Below are positions 18,013 through 25,432 of a stretch of 37,179 bases of DNA, piece after piece. Below the pieces are notes generated by a model. That model ran no database searches. It saw nothing but the letters and a program-made list of their open reading frames with translations, and was not told where the DNA came from. A program made the translations under genes and the position numbers. Numbering within the stretch: position 1 is the stretch's first letter; each line of letters starts with the position of its first letter. Origin of the DNA: Alphaproteobacteria bacterium (lineage in GTDB: Bacteria; Pseudomonadota; Alphaproteobacteria; Bin95); contig JAJDVH010000116.1 in the NCBI GenBank assembly GCA_022826185.1, positions 1 through 37,179 of the forward strand, given 5' to 3'.

Positions 18013-19395
18013 ATGCGCTATCTGAGTACGCGTGGCGACGCGGCGGAGCGGGACTTCTCCGGCGTCCTGCTGACGGGCCTGGCGGAGGATGGCGGCCTCT
18101 GGCAGCCGGGCGAATGGCCGCGGCTGGACGAGGCGGCGCGCGCGCCGGGCGCAGGCTATGCCGAGCGCGCCTTCGCCGTCACCCGGCCCTTCATCGCCGG
18201 CGCGCTGGAGGAAGCGGACTGGCGGGCGCTGCTGGCCGAGGTCTATGCCGGCTTCCGCCACCCGGCGACGGCCCCGCTCGTGCAGCTCGACACGAATCTC
18301 TGGCTGATGGAGCTCTTCCACGGGCCGACCTTCGCCTTCAAGGACCTGGCGATGCAGGCGCTGGGCCGGCTGTTCGACCTCGTGCTGAAGGCGCGCGGCG
18401 AGCGCATCACCATCATTGGCGCGACCTCCGGCGACACCGGCGCGGCGGCGGTGGAGGCGGTCCGGGGGCTGGAGACCATCGACCTCGTCATGCTCTACCC
18501 GCACGGGCGCATCTCCGATGTGCAGCGCCGGCAGATGACCACGGTGGAGGAGCCCAATATCCACACGGTTGCGCTCGAAGGCACCTTCGACGACTGCCAG
18601 GACCTGGTGAAGGCGCTGTTCGCCGACACCCGGCTCCGCGAGGAATGGCGCTTCGCCGCCGTCAACTCGATCAACTGGGCCCGCGTCATGGTCCAGACGG
18701 TCTATTACGTCCATGCGGCGGCGCAATTGGGCGGCGGACCGGTCGCCTTCTCCGTGCCGAGCGGCAATTTCGGCAATGTCTATGCGGGCTATGCCGCGCG
18801 CGAAATGGGGCTCGATGCGCCGCGCTTCATCGTCGGCTCCAACAGCAACGACATCCTGGCGCGCTTCTTCGAGGCGGGCGACATGTCCACAAGGCCGGTG
18901 ACGCCCAGCTGGTCGCCCTCCATGGACATCCAGGTCTCCAGCAATTTCGAGCGCCTGCTGCATGACCTGCTGGGCCGCGACGGCCCGGCCGTCGCCCGGC
19001 ACATGGCGGCCTTCAGGCAAAGCGGGCGGCTGCCGCTCGACGAGGCGGGCTGGCAGGCGGCGCGAAAGCTGTTCCGGGGCCATGCGGTGGACGATGACGG
19101 CACGCTCGCCCGGATCGCCCGCACCCACGGCGAAACGGGCATGACCGTCGATCCGCACACCGCGGTCGGTATCGCCGCCGCAGACGCGCTCCGCGATCCT
19201 GACATGCCGACGGTTGCGCTGGCGACCGCCCATCCGGCCAAGTTTCCCGACGCCGTGGAGCGCGCCATCGGCCGCCGTCCGCCTTTGCCGGACGCGCTTG
19301 CCGCGCAGGCGGAACGCCCCGAACGGGCGGCGCGCATGGCGAACGACCTCGGCCTCCTCAAGAGCTTCATCCGCGAAAGGGTGCGCCGGCCATGA
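18013..19395 (+). CDS. thrC: Threonine synthase
   Basis: This is a 460-residue PLP enzyme of fold type II that converts O-phosphohomoserine to threonine. The N-terminal MRYLSTRG and GGLWQP and the lid domain are typical of the long (ThrC type 2) class. The PLP lysine is K110 in HGPTFAFKDLAMQ. The phosphate-binding ATSGDTGAAAVEA and the SGNFGNVYAGY block are present. The stop overlaps the start of the M16 peptidase by ATGA, an arrangement widely kept in alphaproteobacteria downstream of SURF1. No clear leader peptide or riboswitch is seen in the 76-base gap before it. Confidence 0.97.
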   Translation: MRYLSTRGDAAERDFSGVLLTGLAEDGGLWQPGEWPRLDEAARAPGAGYAERAFAVTRPFIAGALEEADWRALLAEVYAGFRHPATAPLVQLDTNLWLMELFHGPTFAFKDLAMQALGRLFDLVLKARGERITIIGATSGDTGAAAVEAVRGLETIDLVMLYPHGRISDVQRRQMTTVEEPNIHTVALEGTFDDCQDLVKALFADTRLREEWRFAAVNSINWARVMVQTVYYVHAAAQLGGGPVAFSVPSGNFGNVYAGYAAREMGLDAPRFIVGSNSNDILARFFEAGDMSTRPVTPSWSPSMDIQVSSNFERLLHDLLGRDGPAVARHMAAFRQSGRLPLDEAGWQAARKLFRGHAVDDDGTLARIARTHGETGMTVDPHTAVGIAAADALRDPDMPTVALATAHPAKFPDAVERAIGRRPPLPDALAAQAERPERAARMANDLGLLKSFIRERVRRP

Positions 19396-20606
19396 GCGTC
19401 ACCGTCTCCACCCTGCCGAACGGCCTCCGGGTCGCGACCGACACCATGAAGACCGTCGAGACCGTCTCGCTCGGCATGTGGGTCGGGGTCGGCACGCGCC
19501 ATGAGCGCGCGGCCGAGAACGGCGTCTCGCACCTGCTGGAGCACATGGCCTTCAAGGGCACGGAGCGGCGCACGGCCGCCGACATCGCCAGCGAGATCGA
19601 GGCGGTGGGCGGCTTCCTCAACGCCTATACCGCGCGCGAGGTGACGGCCTATTACGCCAAGGTGCTGAAGGAGGACGCCGCGCTTGCGGTCGATATCCTG
19701 GCCGACATCCTGACCGGCTCCGTCTTCGATCCGGAGGAGCTGGAGCGCGAGCGCACCGTCATCCTGCAGGAGATCGGACAGGCGCAGGACTTCCCGGAGG
19801 ACGTCGCGTTCGACCTGTTCCAGGAGACCGCCTTTCCGGACCAGGCGATGGGCCGCAGCATTCTCGGCCGCCCGGAGGTGGTGCGCTCGCTGCCGAGGGA
19901 GGCGGTGGCGGGCTGGATGGGCGAGCGCTACCGGGCGCCCGCCATGGTGCTGGCGGCGGCGGGGAATATCGGCCACGAGACGCTGCTCGGCCTGGCGGAG
20001 CGGCATTTCGCGGACCTGCCGACCGCGCCGGCTCCCGTGCCGGAGGCCGCCCGCTATGCCGGCGGGGAGGTCCGTGAGAGCCGCGACCTGGAGCAGACCC
20101 ACCTGTTGCTGGGATATGAAGGGCCGAGCTTCGGCGATATCGGCTTCTATCCGGCGCAGCTGTTCTCGACGCTCTATGGCGGCGGCATGTCCTCGCGGCT
20201 CTTCCAGGAGGTGCGGGAGAAGCGCGGGCTGGTCTATTCCATCTATTCCTTCGCCTCCTCGGCGGCGGACACCGGCCTGGTGGGCGTCTATGCCGGCACG
20301 GCGCGGGAGAATGCCGAAGAGGTGCTCGACATCGTGCGCGGCCAGCTGGACGACCTTGCCGACCACGGCCCGGATGAGGACGAACTCGGCCGCGCCCGCG
20401 CGCAGCTTCGCGCCAGCCTGCTGATGGCGCGGGAAAGCACCTCCTCGCGCTGCGAGCAACTCGCACAGCAATTGCTGGTCCACAACCGCCCGATCCCGCC
20501 AGAGGAGCTGACGGCGCGCGTCGAGGCGGTGAGCGCGGTGGAAGTCATGGGCATCGCCGCCCGCTACGTCCGCACCCCGCCGAGCCTCGTGGTGCTGGGG
20601 CCTTGA
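19392..20606 (+). CDS. M16-family zinc peptidase (processing peptidase-like)
   Basis: This 404-residue protein has the inverted zincin motif H47-L-L-E50-H51 in VSHLLEHMAFKGT, followed by the downstream ERTVILQEIGQAQD region that supplies the third ligand in this family. The second half contains LFSTLYGGGMSSRLFQEVREKRGLVYSIYSF, the glycine-rich and RE..Y-type region of the M16 C-terminal domain. The length matches bacterial relatives of the mitochondrial processing peptidase beta subunit (PepR/YmxG type). It is probably a cytoplasmic or periplasmic oligopeptidase; no signal peptide is evident. It is translationally coupled to thrC through an ATGA overlap, and a small symmetric element (CTGCCCGG-A-CCGGGCAG) follows at about 20679-20695. 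Confidence 0.95.
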   Translation: MSVTVSTLPNGLRVATDTMKTVETVSLGMWVGVGTRHERAAENGVSHLLEHMAFKGTERRTAADIASEIEAVGGFLNAYTAREVTAYYAKVLKEDAALAVDILADILTGSVFDPEELERERTVILQEIGQAQDFPEDVAFDLFQETAFPDQAMGRSILGRPEVVRSLPREAVAGWMGERYRAPAMVLAAAGNIGHETLLGLAERHFADLPTAPAPVPEAARYAGGEVRESRDLEQTHLLLGYEGPSFGDIGFYPAQLFSTLYGGGMSSRLFQEVREKRGLVYSIYSFASSAADTGLVGVYAGTARENAEEVLDIVRGQLDDLADHGPDEDELGRARAQLRASLLMARESTSSRCEQLAQQLLVHNRPIPPEELTARVEAVSAVEVMGIAARYVRTPPSLVVLGP

Positions 20607-20710
20607 GGGGCGGCGCAACGCACGCGCTGGAATACAGGTGTGTCGGTCCCCAGGTTACGATACCTTAGCTTGGTCTACTGCCCGGACCGGGCAGGACGGA
20701 GACAGGGCTC

Positions 20711-21289
20711 ATGACAAGCACAGGCTCTAGCCGCATCGTTGAGTCTGGCGTATTCGAGTGGCCGTGGACCGCGTCGCACGGGCTCTTGGTCATCGGCGGT
20801 GCATCTGGCGGCGGCGGCGGTGGTGGCGGCGCGCTCTGTCTCGAAGGCTTGAACCTTTACGGTGCAGGCGGCGGCGGCGGCGGCGGCGGCGGCGGGATGA
20901 CCCGAGTAGGACACAAGGGAGTTCACTACGATGCATCCGGCGGCAACGGTGGTGACGGCGGCGGCGGCGGCGGGCTTCGCGAGGGCACTCCGGTCCAGGG
21001 CGAATCTGGTAAGGGTGGCAGTTATGGCCACGGTGGCGGAGGCGGTGCCGGTGCAGAAGCGACCCCCTCCGAAGGTCGGGTAGTGGCAGGCGGTGGCGAT
21101 GGCGGTAGGGGCTTTCCGGGTGAGGTCAAGGTCATAGAGGTGTCCCACTTGTCGGTTGGTGATCGCTTTGAGATAGAGATCGGTATAGGTGGCCGCGGCG
21201 GGTACGCCGGTAGAGGTTACGAGAGGGGGACGGAGGGCGTCACGGGAGCAGGCGGGTTCGTGCTCCTGGTTCCGGTTTACGAGAGTTAG
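20711..21289 (+). CDS. Glycine-rich repeat protein, first gene of an unknown three-gene cassette
   Basis: The 192-residue protein opens with a short non-repetitive segment (VFEWPWTASHGLLVIGG). Three poly-glycine runs of about 8-10 residues follow, interleaved with loops such as ALCLEGLNLYGAG and MTRVGHKGVHYDASGGNGG. After the glycine-rich part comes a beta-rich stretch (VKVIEVSHLSVGDRFEIEIGIGG) and a hydrophobic end, GGFVLLVPVYES. This resembles the glycine-rich domains of phage tail-fibre tips and some surface proteins, which form polyglycine-II sandwiches. There is no signal peptide. A GGAG site lies about ten bases upstream of ATG. GC is lower than in neighbouring housekeeping genes. Fifteen bases separate it from the next gene. 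Confidence 0.75.
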   Translation: MTSTGSSRIVESGVFEWPWTASHGLLVIGGASGGGGGGGGALCLEGLNLYGAGGGGGGGGGGMTRVGHKGVHYDASGGNGGDGGGGGGLREGTPVQGESGKGGSYGHGGGGGAGAEATPSEGRVVAGGGDGGRGFPGEVKVIEVSHLSVGDRFEIEIGIGGRGGYAGRGYERGTEGVTGAGGFVLLVPVYES

Positions 21290-21303
21290 CTGGGAGACGG
21301 GCG

Positions 21304-21978
21304 ATGCTGAGCGAGTCGGCGGAGGCCGGTGCTGCGGGGGAGACGCAGATTCAGATGTCAGCGACAGTGTTAAGGGACTTCGGTGTGCAAGTGGCCCGTC
21401 GCCCGCGCAGCGCCAGCGGTCTTTTCTCGCAGCCGAGGGTTTGGGCACCTGTTGGATCTGCTGGGCTTTGTATCAATGTAGAGGGTTACAACAAACTTGA
21501 AGAGGCGTCGGGGGTGCTGACTCATGGTGCAACAGTAAATGCAGTGCAACAAGTCGCCAGCCCCATCGACCCAAGCATTCCAGCGGATCTCACCTCTGAC
21601 GACGCAGCGCGTGGGCAACGTCAGAAGCATGAAACCTATATGGCGCGCATAGAGTTTCTGCAGGCGGAGGCGCTGCACGAAGGCTATGCCCTGAACCCCG
21701 CCTCCCGAATCGACTTCGAGCGTTTTGCTCTAGGAGTGCCCGACGTTCGCGCAGGCAACCTCGTACTGCTGGAGAACGGTAACCTACGCGCGATTTGGAA
21801 GGATCGGCAGGGAACGCGGCTGGGCTTGCAGTTCCTCGGCGGCGGGATGGCCCAGTACGTGATATTCAAGCGACGAGAGAAGGAGCGGCCGATCTCCCGC
21901 GTTGCAGGGCGCGACTCCTTGGAGGGGCTGGAGCGGCTGCTGGCCGCGTTCGACATGCGATCGCTCCTCTACGAATGA
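21304..21978 (+). CDS. Conserved-looking protein of unknown function (cassette gene 2)
   Basis: The protein has 224 residues. I do not recognise a named domain. The N-terminal half is Ser/Ala-rich and polar. The C-terminal half looks like a compact alpha/beta domain: DVRAGNLVLLENGNLRAIWKD, then GTRLGLQFLGGGMAQYVIFKRR, and a final PISRVAGRDSLEGLERLLAAFDMRSLLYE helix. GNLVLLENGNLRAIWKD plus LGLQFLGGG reads as two beta-hairpins, as if binding a ligand or partner. I recall similar hypothetical proteins paired with a relative of the next gene, but cannot check this. Its TGA overlaps the next ATG (ATGA), so the two are almost certainly co-produced. Its base composition is less GC-rich than that of the flanking genes. 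Confidence 0.75.
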   Translation: MLSESAEAGAAGETQIQMSATVLRDFGVQVARRPRSASGLFSQPRVWAPVGSAGLCINVEGYNKLEEASGVLTHGATVNAVQQVASPIDPSIPADLTSDDAARGQRQKHETYMARIEFLQAEALHEGYALNPASRIDFERFALGVPDVRAGNLVLLENGNLRAIWKDRQGTRLGLQFLGGGMAQYVIFKRREKERPISRVAGRDSLEGLERLLAAFDMRSLLYE

Positions 21979-22421
21979 AAGGCGACCCGCTCCCGGGGGA
22001 AGACCGCATCGTTCGGTACTTATCGGCAACACTGCTGATAGATGGCGAATTCGCCGATGGCGTCGGCTTTTGCCTGCGGCATGGAGAGACGGGGCTGTCC
22101 GTAAACTGGTTGGATGTCCTGGCGTCGGGCGGAGCGGACCCACTGAGCGAGGTGCGGCGTCTGAGCCGTCTTCGACTACGGAGAAGCGGGCGCTTCGCGG
22201 AACTCGGGGTGGGCGACGTCTTGCGCACCGTGACCGAGGAACTGGACACGCTGCGGATCGTGCATGATCCGCTGGAGGAGGCGGAAGGGTTCGCCGCCGA
22301 TCCGTCGCATTCGCTAGTCGCCGGTCTGCCGCCGGCCGACAGCGACGAGGCGATGCTGGTGGGCGACATGATCGCCGAGTGCGTCACCGCCATGCATCCA
22401 GCGATTGTCGAGCAGGGCTAA
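21975..22421 (+). CDS. Conserved-looking protein of unknown function (cassette gene 3)
   Basis: This is a 148-residue protein. It reads as a small mixed fold: DRIVRYLSATLLIDGEFADGVGFCLRHGETGLSVNWLDVL, then an Arg-rich helix (EVRRLSRLRLRRSGRFAELGVGD), then VTEELDTLRIVHDPLEEAEGFAADPSHSLVAGLP, and a C-terminal helix MIAECVTAMHPAI with a conserved-looking Cys. The RHGETGLS string resembles phosphoglycerate mutase RHGET, but no second catalytic His motif follows, so I do not assign that fold. It is coupled to cassette gene 2 by an ATGA overlap, and its stop ends the cassette 60 bases before the SDR gene. Toxin/antitoxin-like or phage-related roles are possible but unsupported. Confidence 0.75.
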   Translation: MKGDPLPGEDRIVRYLSATLLIDGEFADGVGFCLRHGETGLSVNWLDVLASGGADPLSEVRRLSRLRLRRSGRFAELGVGDVLRTVTEELDTLRIVHDPLEEAEGFAADPSHSLVAGLPPADSDEAMLVGDMIAECVTAMHPAIVEQG

Positions 22422-22481
22422 CCGCGCTGCGAAGGTCGCGGCTAGCAATAGAGCATGCCCTCAAGCGAAGGAAGGATGGAC

Positions 22482-23219
22482 ATGGCAAAGACTGCAATCG
22501 TGACCGGCGGCAGCCGGGGGATCGGGGCTTCGGTCTGCCGGCTGCTGGGGGCGGAGGGCTGGAATGTGGTCGTGAACTATGCCGGCAGGGCGGATGCCGC
22601 CGAGGCGGTTGTGCGCGATGTCGAGGCCGCCGGCGGGCGGGCGCTCGCGGTGCAGGCGGATGTTTCCTCGAAGGCCGATGTGGACCGGCTGTTCGCGGCG
22701 GGGGACGAGGCGTTCGGGCGGCTGGATGCGCTGGTGAACAATGCGGGCGTGATCGGGCGCCGCGGCCGGTTCGAGAAACTCGACGGGCCGGTGATGGAAG
22801 AGGTGCTCGCCGTCAATGTGCTCGGCTGCATGCTGTGCGCCCTGGCCGCGATCCCGCGCCTTTCCACCCGCCACGGCGGGCAGGGCGGCTCGATCGTCAA
22901 CATTTCCTCGGGCAATGCGCTCTCCGGCGGTCCGGGCGAGTCCGTGCTCTACAGCGTGTCCAAGGGCGCGGTGAACTCGCTCACCATCGGCCTCTCGCAG
23001 GAGCTCGCCGGGGAGGGCATCCGGGTCAATACTGTCAGCCCCGGCCTCACCGACACCGACATGCCGGGCCCGGACAAGATCGCCGCCATCGGCCCGACAA
23101 TCCCGATGGGGCGCGTCGCGCATCCGGACGAGATCGCGGAGGGCGTGGTCTGGCTGCTCTCCGACAAGGCCTCCTATGTCGCCGGGGCCAATCTGCGCAT
23201 CGGCGGCGGGCGGCCCTGA
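22482..23219 (+). CDS. SDR family NAD(P)-dependent oxidoreductase (FabG-like)
   Basis: This 245-residue protein is a classical short-chain dehydrogenase: cofactor loop TGGSRGIG (residues 8-15), NNAG, the Ser in VNISSGNA, and Tyr/Lys in YSVSKGAVN. It ends with the usual GANLRIGGG. ATG 22482 was chosen because it gives the standard MAKTAIVTGG start and has a purine-rich GAAGGA site just upstream; in-frame ATGs at 22455 and 22476 would add a nonstandard tail. It starts the probable catabolic group that continues with the two deacetylase-like genes. The substrate is not known. Confidence 0.93.
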   Translation: MAKTAIVTGGSRGIGASVCRLLGAEGWNVVVNYAGRADAAEAVVRDVEAAGGRALAVQADVSSKADVDRLFAAGDEAFGRLDALVNNAGVIGRRGRFEKLDGPVMEEVLAVNVLGCMLCALAAIPRLSTRHGGQGGSIVNISSGNALSGGPGESVLYSVSKGAVNSLTIGLSQELAGEGIRVNTVSPGLTDTDMPGPDKIAAIGPTIPMGRVAHPDEIAEGVVWLLSDKASYVAGANLRIGGGRP

Positions 23220-23278
23220 GGGGCCCGGCCGATCGGGCCGTTGGACAATCGCGCGCCGCCGGGGCAGGCTGCCGGGCC

Positions 23279-24175
23279 ATGATGGACCGCTTCCCCTACA
23301 TCCCGCTGCCCGAGCGCCCGAAACTGGTCTGGCCCGAGGGCAAGCGGCTCGCCGTCTGGGTGCTGCCCAATATCGAGCATTACGAATACCGGCCGGCATT
23401 CGAGAGCCGGCGCGAGCCCTGGCCGCGCATGCCCGCCCCGGATGTGGTCGGCTACGGCGTGCGCGACTACGGCAACCGCGTCGGCGTCTGGCGGATGTTC
23501 GATTGCCTGGCCCGCCACGGCGTCCGGGCCACGATCTCGCTGAATTTCGGCGTGATCGAGCACTATCCCGAGGTCTGGCAGGCGATCCGCGAGCGCGGCG
23601 ACGACATCCTCTGCCACGGCTTCTACAACACGCGCTACCTCTGGGGGCTCGGCGAGGAGGACGAGCGCGCCGTCATCCGCGACTGCGTCGAGACCTACGC
23701 CCGCGCCACCGGCGGCGAGACGCTGCCGGGCTGGTTCGGCCCCGCCGCCTCCGGCACCTTCAACACGGCCGATATCGTGAAGGAGCTCGGCATCGGCTAC
23801 ACCGCCGACTACTACCATGACGACCAGCCGACCCTGGTGCGCACCAGGCACGGGCCCCTGCCCTGCGTGCCTTATTCCATGGATATCAACGACGCCATTG
23901 TTTATCGCTGGCAGAGCGAGGGCGCGGAGTTCGCCCGCATGATCCGCGACGCCTTCGACACGCTCTACGCCGAGAGCGCGGAGACCGGGCGGGTGCTGGC
24001 GATCTGCCTCCATCCCTATCTCTACGGCCAGCCGCACCGGATCAAACATCTGGATGAGGCGCTCGGCTATGTGATGGGCCATGAGGGCGTCTGGCAGGCG
24101 ACCGGCTCGGAGATCGCCGCCTGGGCGCTGCGCGAATGGCTGCCCTCCTGGGCTATGCCGGAGGAAGCGGCATGA
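23279..24175 (+). CDS. Polysaccharide-deacetylase / allantoinase-type (NodB fold) protein, copy A
   Basis: The protein has 298 residues. The layout is that of PuuE-like members of the polysaccharide deacetylase family: RLAVWVLPNIEHYEY near the N-terminus, GNRVGVWRMFDCLARHGVRATISL (65-88), the His-bearing ILCHGFYNTRY (H113), a substrate-loop WFGPAASGTFNTADIVKELGI, and the C-terminal LHPYLYGQPHRIKHLDEALGYV. Members of this branch hydrolyse cyclic amides or ureides rather than N-acetyl groups. The exact substrate cannot be read. It starts 59 bases after the SDR and overlaps the next gene by ATGA. It is a clear paralogue of the next protein. Confidence 0.9.
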   Translation: MMDRFPYIPLPERPKLVWPEGKRLAVWVLPNIEHYEYRPAFESRREPWPRMPAPDVVGYGVRDYGNRVGVWRMFDCLARHGVRATISLNFGVIEHYPEVWQAIRERGDDILCHGFYNTRYLWGLGEEDERAVIRDCVETYARATGGETLPGWFGPAASGTFNTADIVKELGIGYTADYYHDDQPTLVRTRHGPLPCVPYSMDINDAIVYRWQSEGAEFARMIRDAFDTLYAESAETGRVLAICLHPYLYGQPHRIKHLDEALGYVMGHEGVWQATGSEIAAWALREWLPSWAMPEEAA

Positions 24176-25083
24176 GCGAGCAGACCCGCCGCTACCGGGA
24201 CGGCCCCGGCTATGACCACCCCTGGTTCGACTGGCCGCCGCCGGAGGCCCCGACCGTCTGGCCGGGCGGGGCGCGGCTCGCGGTGATGCCGCTGCTGCAT
24301 GTCGAGCATTTCGAGCTCGACCCGGAGGCGGACGCCGTCGCCGACCCGCGCTTCGCCGGCGCGCTCGGCAGCTACCGGCCGGACTACAATAATTTCTCCC
24401 GCCGGCTCTACGGGCTGCGCGTCGGCGTCTGGCGGCTGTTCGACATATTGAAGGCGCACGGGCTCAGGGCGACGGTGGCGCTCGGCGCGGCCGCGGCCGA
24501 GCTCTGCCCCCAGATCGTCGAGCGCGCGCTCAAGGACGGCCACGGCATCGCCGCGCACGGCACGGTCGCCAACCGGATGATCTCCGCGCGCATGGATGAG
24601 GCGGAGGAGCGCGCCTTCATCGCCGAATCGACCGCGCGGCTTGGGGCCTGCACCGGCCGGCGCCCGCGCGGCTGGGTCGGGCAGGACCACGGGGAGAGCG
24701 CGCGCACGCCGGGCCTGCTGGCGGAGGCGGGCTTCGACCATGTGATCGACTGGCCGAACGATGAGCGCCCGCTGGCGATGCGCACCGACCCGCCGATCAT
24801 CTCGATCCCGGCGCACACGGAATGGGACGATGCGGAACTGTTCGCCGTGCGCAAGGTGGATGCATGGCGCTATCCGGACCTCATCGCCGATGCCGCCGAA
24901 TGCCTGCATGGCGAGGGCGGGCGGATGATGACGCTCGGCATCCACGCCTGGATATTCGGCCAGCCGCACCGCAGCCGCCATCTCGACGCCGCGCTCGGCC
25001 GGCTGCTGGAGCGCGACGGCATCTGGAACGCGACCTCGGACGAGATCGCCGATCTGGCGCTGGGGAAGGCCCGCATCGTTTGA
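24172..25083 (+). CDS. Polysaccharide-deacetylase / allantoinase-type (NodB fold) protein, copy B
   Basis: This 303-residue protein is a diverged paralogue of copy A. It shares RLAV, LRVGVWRLFDILKAHGLRATVALG, the H129-containing IAAHGTVANR in place of LCHGFYNTR, and IFGQPHRSRHLDAALGRLLERDGIWNATSDEIADLAL at the end. The tandem, coupled arrangement suggests a heteromer or two steps acting on related substrates. The ATG overlaps the stop of copy A. The region between its stop and the ThDP enzyme carries a fossil of a third copy (25367-25432). Confidence 0.9.
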   Translation: MSEQTRRYRDGPGYDHPWFDWPPPEAPTVWPGGARLAVMPLLHVEHFELDPEADAVADPRFAGALGSYRPDYNNFSRRLYGLRVGVWRLFDILKAHGLRATVALGAAAAELCPQIVERALKDGHGIAAHGTVANRMISARMDEAEERAFIAESTARLGACTGRRPRGWVGQDHGESARTPGLLAEAGFDHVIDWPNDERPLAMRTDPPIISIPAHTEWDDAELFAVRKVDAWRYPDLIADAAECLHGEGGRMMTLGIHAWIFGQPHRSRHLDAALGRLLERDGIWNATSDEIADLALGKARIV

Positions 25084-25143
25084 TGGGCCCGGCCGGATGG
25101 CGTATGTTCGATATGGATTTGCTGGCGCGCGGAAAGGGCCGTC

Positions 25144-25344
25144 ATGGAAAGCGATACGACGGCGATCATCTTCTCCGTTATCGGAGTCGGCGTTGTCTTG
25201 GCGGGGCTGATCCTTACCGTGACCGAACGTCTGGGCATCCGCCTGACGGCCGTGGAAAAGGAAACCGCCCGGCTTGCCGGACTGCTTGAAGGATTGGGGC
25301 TTGTGGGACGTGTGGCTCCCCGTGCGTCCGGCGACGCGGATTAG
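25144..25344 (+). CDS. Small single-TM protein (same layout as 855 and 5466 genes)
   Basis: This 66-residue protein has an N-terminal MESDTT, a hydrophobic helix (AIIFSVIGVGVVLAGLILTV, about residues 7-26), then an amphipathic stretch with RLTAVEKETARLAGLLEGL. The motif R-L-x-G-L-L-E-G also ends the repeat protein at 855-1187. It starts 60 bases after copy B and interrupts the deacetylase-to-ThDP coupling, so it looks inserted. A purine-rich GGAAAGG precedes the start. Its function is unknown. Confidence 0.65.
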   Translation: MESDTTAIIFSVIGVGVVLAGLILTVTERLGIRLTAVEKETARLAGLLEGLGLVGRVAPRASGDAD

Positions 25345-25366
25345 GCGCGGGTTTCGCGGGAAAAGC

Positions 25367-25432
25367 GACGGGTTCTGGAATGCGGCCTCGGACGAGGCCG
25401 CCGATACGCTATTGGAGACTGCACGGCCATGA
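25367..25432 (+). pseudogene. Fossil 3' end of a third deacetylase-like gene
   Basis: The frame reads DGFWNAASDEAADTLLETARP and stops at TGA 25430-25432. The end of copy B reads DGIWNATSDEIADLALGKAR, with strong DNA similarity as well (GACCTCGGACGAG against GGCCTCGGACGAG). The TGA overlaps the ATG of the ThDP enzyme by the same ATGA pattern seen between copies A and B. No body of the gene precedes it, so this is a leftover of a deleted third paralogue. It also contains a 9-bp inverted repeat (GCGGCCTCG-GA-CGAGGCCGC). Confidence 0.75.

Noticed and set aside
20800-20980. GGCGGC runs in the glycine-rich gene considered as a non-coding simple repeat
   Set aside because: The frame is open, flanked by normal-looking beta-rich sequence, has a ribosome-binding site and is followed closely by two coupled genes, so the runs are best read as polyglycine coding.
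22070-22110. RHGET in cassette gene 3 as a histidine phosphatase (phosphoglycerate mutase) motif
   Set aside because: It is not at the N-terminus, no second catalytic His or Glu motif follows, and the protein is too short for the fold.
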